A stretch of DNA of 10,505 nucleotides, taken from NCBI GenBank assembly GCA_902459845.2, contig CABPSV020000687.1:1-10505 (forward strand). Reading direction: 5' to 3'. A model generated the notes under the pieces. It was not told where the DNA came from and ran no database searches. It was given only the letters and a program-made list of their open reading frames with translations. Position 1 is the stretch's first letter, and every line of letters begins with the position of its first letter. This stretch comes from Hepatocystis sp. ex Piliocolobus tephrosceles. Its lineage: Eukaryota; Apicomplexa; Aconoidasida; Haemosporida; Plasmodiidae. Of this stretch, positions 6,529-10,505 are shown in pieces. The position numbers were made by a program, and so were the translations under genes.

Positions 6529-9500
6529 CACTTTGAAAATTAAAAAAATTAAAAGAGTCATACATAACATTTGTACCAAAGTTTTTTTTTTTTTTTATTT
6601 TTTTTTTAATTTTCTTTTGTGTGTTTTTTATTATGTCATTTTCTTCAAACATTTCTTCTGATGACTTATTATCATCATCATCAACATCATCCTCCTCTTC
6701 CAAATAATTACTATATACTTCTTTTTTTCCAATTTTATTATTATTGCAAATGTACATATTTTTAACACCTATTGTTTTGTTTACTTCTTTCGTGTTACTT
6801 ACATATTCTATGTCCTCATCTACTTTCCTACTATAACCTATCTTTCCTTCTTTTTTCCTCTGTTTTGAAATTGCTTTCCCCTTTTTCATTACTCCATAAG
6901 AACCATAACAATCAGAAAACCAAGGGTTCAATATATTGCTTATACTATCACAACTATTAAACTCAAAAAAAGAAAATGTTTTTTTAAAAGAGGAACCACC
7001 AAACAATTGAGAGTTAACCAAATTTATTTTAAAATTCAAATTATCTACGTCATTTTTTTTTAATTTTTCTAAATAACCTTTACATAATATATCTACGATG
7101 CTATTATCTTGTATTAATACATTAGTATGCTCATTTGTGTTTGATACATTTCTAAAATCTAACAATATATTCTTATTTTCTTCCAAATTGTAACCTGCCT
7201 CACATTTTAATTTCATTTCATATACTTTATTTAAGTTGTTTATATCTCCATATAAAATTTCTAGTTGTGTTAATAGTTTCCATATTTTTTCACATGATTT
7301 ATTTTTTTTTTTTAATAATTTTAAATATTCTGGTTCAAATTGGTTAAATTCGGTGACCACACTTGTGGTAGTAGTTGTCGGTTCTGTTGTGACAGGTACA
7401 GTAGCTGCACTACCACTACCAACTGCACTGACAACATTAGTATTACTACCATCACTACCACTACCATAGTTACGACGGTTATTTGTAGCAATAATCTTCG
7501 ATATTTTCTTTACACCTTTCTTGTTTCCTAATAAAACATCTCTTCTATTACTACTATTTACATGACTCTGTTCATATTCTTTATAAAATTTAACATAAAA
7601 ATTATATACAAATTTATAAACAACGGATCTTATTTCATCTATATATCCTTTTTCTAATAAAAAATTTATATACAAATAAAGAAATTTTTTTTTCATTTCA
7701 TATTTTTTATTTCCTTCTTTCATAATATACAAAGCCCTTTTTTCATTTTTTAAGAATCTCCTTTCTATAGTAGCACAATAATAATACATATACGGCTTAC
7801 ATTTTTTTTCATTCAAAATTATATGTACGTAATATCTCCATATAATTTCATCATAATTTCTTTTAATGAAATTTAAAAAATGAATATATACAAAATCCCT
7901 TTTTTTTTGTTCATTTTTTTTATCTAAATTCATATAATTTATGAAATATTGTTTCCTTTCTTCTATTTGTTCATAATCATTTTGATCGAATTTTTTTCTT
8001 ATTTCTCCATCGCTTAGGCTATTGCTTAGGTTCGTGCTTTGGCCCTTGCTTAGGTTCGTGCTTTGGCCCTTGCTTTGACCCTTGCTTTGACCCTTGCTTT
8101 GACCCTTGCTTTGGCCCTTGCTTTGGCCCTTGCTTTGGCTATTGCTTTGGCTATTGCTTTGGCTATTGCTTTCTAATCCGTTTTCTGTTGTTTTATTTAA
8201 ATTATTATTTTTTTCTTTATTAACTAAGTCTGTACTAACTTGATATTCACTATCTAACTTTGTTCTATTTTTTTCGCCTTCTTTTTCTAAACTTGCTAAA
8301 TTCGCTTCAACCGGTAAAGTAACATTATTACTTATATATTCATCTGAATCATTATTTTTTTCAGTTATTTTTTTTTTCTTATTCATCTGTGTTTGTTCTT
8401 CTTCTTCCTCCCCTTCTCCTTCTTCTCCTCCTTCTCCTTTTTCTCCTCCTTCTCCTTTTTCTCCAGTTTTACATTCTGTCGCTGACAATTTCTTCATTCG
8501 TTTCCTAATCCCTCTTTTATTACTTACTCTTTTAAAATTCTTTTTTGAATACAAAAATGTTAAAGCAAACTTGTCTTTGTTTTTTGTTACTCCGTTGATC
8601 ATTAACTGGTAAACAAAATGTGCCTGATTAATTAATCCATGTTTTTCAAAAAAAAAAGCAAAATTTAATTTTAATAAATCATTGTATGGTAAATAAACTT
8701 CAATGGCCTCTCTCATAATACGAATAGCATAATGATACTTTCTATTTAATAATAAAAATTGGAAATACGAAAACCATATATCACCATTAAAAGGTAAATG
8801 AATTAAAGCCTGTTCATAAACATACATAATTCTTTTATGTACTAAACATAATTCCAAATTTAATGGATTTGTTTTTTCATAATTTATAATATTTAACCAT
8901 TTAATATATAACAAATAATTTTTCATTTTACATTTTTTATTATTAAATGGGATTATTATCATATTTTTGTCACGATTTATTTTTTTAACATTATTACCAT
9001 TCTTACTATGTTTCTTATCAAAATCATTTAAATCTTTATACAATAAACATAATTCTTTATATGCATTTTTACAGTTCATATACTGATTATTATATGTTGA
9101 TAGAGAACTATTTACAAAATTATCACTAATACTTTTTTCATAAATACAAAAACATTTCCATGCTTTATCCATATGTTTCGTAGCTGTATTCATCCAACTC
9201 AGATAGTACCTTTTTAATTTATTGTCACTCGTATAATGTTCAATATATGTAACATTATTATTATTTACATTATTATTATTTACATTATTATTATTAGATG
9301 GGATACCACTACTCATATTTGGAATCTGTGCTTTATATATAGCCTGTTCTGTCAATGTTGGTATTAGGTGATAATCATTTTTGTTTCTTGTATTTATACC
9401 TGTACTTTTAAATGGGTCAGGTAATAAATTTTGTACATCGTTGTTTACTAATAAATTAGTATTATATATTTTTATTAATATATGTAATAACTCAACCCAT

Positions 9501-10369
9501 ATACTTCCTGATTTTATATCTGTACCTACATGTTTTAAACTCTCAAATAAAAAACTTATATATTCATGTATTGAAGATGTATGGTATGAAAAATATAAAA
9601 AAGATAACCATAAATTTAAATCGTATATATTTGAATCAATACATTTACGATATAATTCATAAGCTATTTCATATTCTTCTTTTTTTATTTTAAATTCTGC
9701 ATATCTTATCCAATAATATGTACATCTTGGAAATATAATTAAAAATTGTTCATAACATTCTTCTTTTTCGTACATTTCTAAAAATCTATACCACCGCTTT
9801 AAATGAAATGGATGCATCCTTAAAAATTGAAACTCTTCATTGTATTTTTGTTCATCTAATATATTAGGAATACTATCACCAGTAGTTCTACTACCTGTTC
9901 CTGTACCGATGTTGTTTTCACTTCCCACCACATCATGATTTATATCTGTATTTATTTTCTCATTATCACTATTAATTGATTCATCCTTATAACTAACTCC
10001 TCCTAATGTGTTTTTATTAATCACTACATTTTCTGTTTGTTCCAAATATTTATCATTATGTGTTTCATTTTTTATATTCAATTTTTTTTCAGTACTATTA
10101 TTACTACCATTGTTACTACCATTGTTACTACCATTGTTACTACCATTGTTACTACCATTGTTACTATCATTGTTACTTTTATTTTTTTCGTTTATTTTTT
10201 TTTCCATAAACCTAAGTATATATTTTTCAGAATCAAAATTTTCGTAAATACATTTTGTCCTTTCATCTACTTTTAAGTGAGTCGCAAAAAGTGTTTTAGG
10301 GGTGACCAGTTCATCAGAGCCTATCACATCCTCTTTAACAGGAGTTTGACATTTATCACTTCTTGTCAT
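5987..10369 (-). CDS. CstF-77/Rna14-like mRNA 3'-end processing factor (HAT-repeat, Suf family)
   Basis: The family scaffolds the cleavage and polyadenylation complex in the nucleus, dimerising through HAT repeats and binding CstF-64/Rna15 by its C-terminal part. HAT-type helices with spaced Trp/Tyr cover about 178-300 (W193, W220, W254, W291), 480-600, 824-925 and 1012-1056. The match to CstF-77 is clearest at WLNIINYEKTNPLNLELCLV (491-510) followed by an HKRIMYVYEQAL helix and DIW at 530-532. Other matches are EKIWKLLTQLEILYGDINNL (1027-1046), RPDLKMMCTYKPF (1336-1348) and the tail from IPNIINNFLTLLP (1398-1410) to SIPK (1434-1437). Human CstF-77 is about 717 residues; this protein, at 1460, is doubled by inserts: SNNG (66-93), NNNNV (359-373), Gly/Glu (637-658), SNSQ/SKGQ (734-787), Ser/Thr/Gly (about 968-1006) and acidic or poly-Lys parts (1224-1291). 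An in-frame stop lies just before the ATG. Prp39, also HAT-rich, is the main alternative, but the conserved C-terminus favours CstF-77. Confidence 0.85.
6495..6526 (-). repeat. 32-nt coding A run (Lys10) in the CstF-77-like gene
   Basis: The sense strand carries 32 consecutive A, read as ten AAA Lys codons (residues 1282-1291) plus the first two bases of an Asn codon. A second, interrupted A-rich stretch encoding KKIKKKIKKKKN lies just upstream in the transcript (about 6578-6610). Frame is intact on both sides, since the conserved C-terminal block follows it. Confidence 0.95.
8009..8170 (-). repeat. In-frame SNSQ / SKGQ / STNL repeat inside the CstF-77-like gene
   Basis: Twelve-base units encode about three Ser-Asn-Ser-Gln copies, then about six Ser-Lys-Gly-Gln copies, then two 24-bp dimers encoding STNLSKGQ-like peptides, and finally SNSLSD (residues 734-787). 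The DNA (TTGCTTTGGCCC on the + strand) is markedly more G+C-rich than the rest of the gene. It lies between two groups of HAT repeats. Confidence 0.95.
8396..8461 (-). repeat. Gly/Glu-rich in-frame repeat
   Basis: Units encoding Glu-Lys-Gly-Glu-Gly-Gly and shorter Gly-Glu variants, ending in Glu5 (residues 637-658). Together with the Ser/Gln repeats it makes up the long insert between the middle HAT repeats and the block that resumes near residue 824. Confidence 0.9.
9251..9295 (-). repeat. In-frame NNNNV repeat, 15-bp unit
   Basis: Three units encode four Asn and one Val (residues 359-373), after the N-terminal HAT block. It is a small surface-loop insert of the usual Plasmodium kind. Confidence 0.93.
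10091..10174 (-). repeat. In-frame SNNG repeat, 12-bp unit
   Basis: About five to six copies encoding Ser-Asn-Asn-Gly, flanked by SNND and SNNS variants (residues 66-93). It lies in the N-terminal extension before the first HAT repeat, a part with no counterpart I can see in animal or yeast family members. Confidence 0.95.
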
Positions 10370-10431
10370 ATTTTATAAGCATTATTTATGACTTACAAAA
10401 ATATGCGTTGTTTTATTTTTCTTTTTTTAAA

Positions 10432-10505
<74 letters not shown>
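10370..10505. other. Leader of the CstF-77-like gene and terminal A homopolymer
   Basis: Only 65 bases of non-homopolymer DNA precede the minus-strand ATG. Then an uninterrupted run of 71 A (T on the sense strand of the gene) fills 10435-10505 and is cut by the window edge. A homopolymer of this length is a common place for an assembly to stop. No promoter element can be named. Confidence 0.85.

Noticed and set aside
5987..10369. Assignment to Prp39 (U1 snRNP HAT protein)
   Set aside because: Prp39 was my first thought because of the HAT repeats. The EKTNPLN helix context, the last HAT unit with YGDINNLNKV and the C-terminal RPD...IP...LP...SIP block fit CstF-77/Rna14 better.

Overview
The window looks like nuclear DNA from a malaria parasite (Plasmodium, or a very close apicomplexan relative). 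The evidence is extreme A+T richness, intergenic DNA made of poly(dA:dT) tracts and (AT)n, long Asn/Lys-rich open frames with few or no introns, and proteins swollen by low-complexity inserts such as Asn runs, KND, MNEN, SNNG and SKGQ. I cannot name the species from the sequence alone. The window begins inside a perfect 15-bp tandem array and ends inside a run of 71 A, so both edges look like assembly break points and the window may be a whole contig.

Layout. 1-309: a perfect 19-copy 15-bp array that is open in two forward frames; one reads Lys-Ser-Asn-Ser-Asn. 326-1111 (+): a 261-residue unrecognised Lys/Asn-rich protein, probably the 3' part of a gene that runs in through the array. 1112-2664: intergenic DNA rich in T runs, then A-rich leader DNA with two further 15-bp tandem arrays. 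2665-5091 (+): an 808-residue protein with a probable signal peptide, a Lys/Asn-rich presumptive apicoplast transit region and two DUF760-like domains (a family of cyanobacteria and plastids). 5092-5986: the interval between two convergent genes, with microsatellites and a 12-bp array. 5987-10369 (-): a 1460-residue HAT-repeat protein that I assign to the CstF-77/Rna14 (Suf) family of mRNA 3'-end processing factors. 10370-10505: the short visible leader of that gene, ending in the A run.

The three genes do not form a pathway. The CstF-77 homologue acts in the nucleus on pre-mRNA cleavage and polyadenylation; the DUF760 protein is predicted to act in the relict plastid. The most interesting points are the plastid-type tandem DUF760 protein, whose molecular function I do not know; a polyadenylation factor whose own coding sequence carries a 32-nt A run; and 15-bp arrays, in DNA otherwise non-coding, that stay open as charged peptide repeats.
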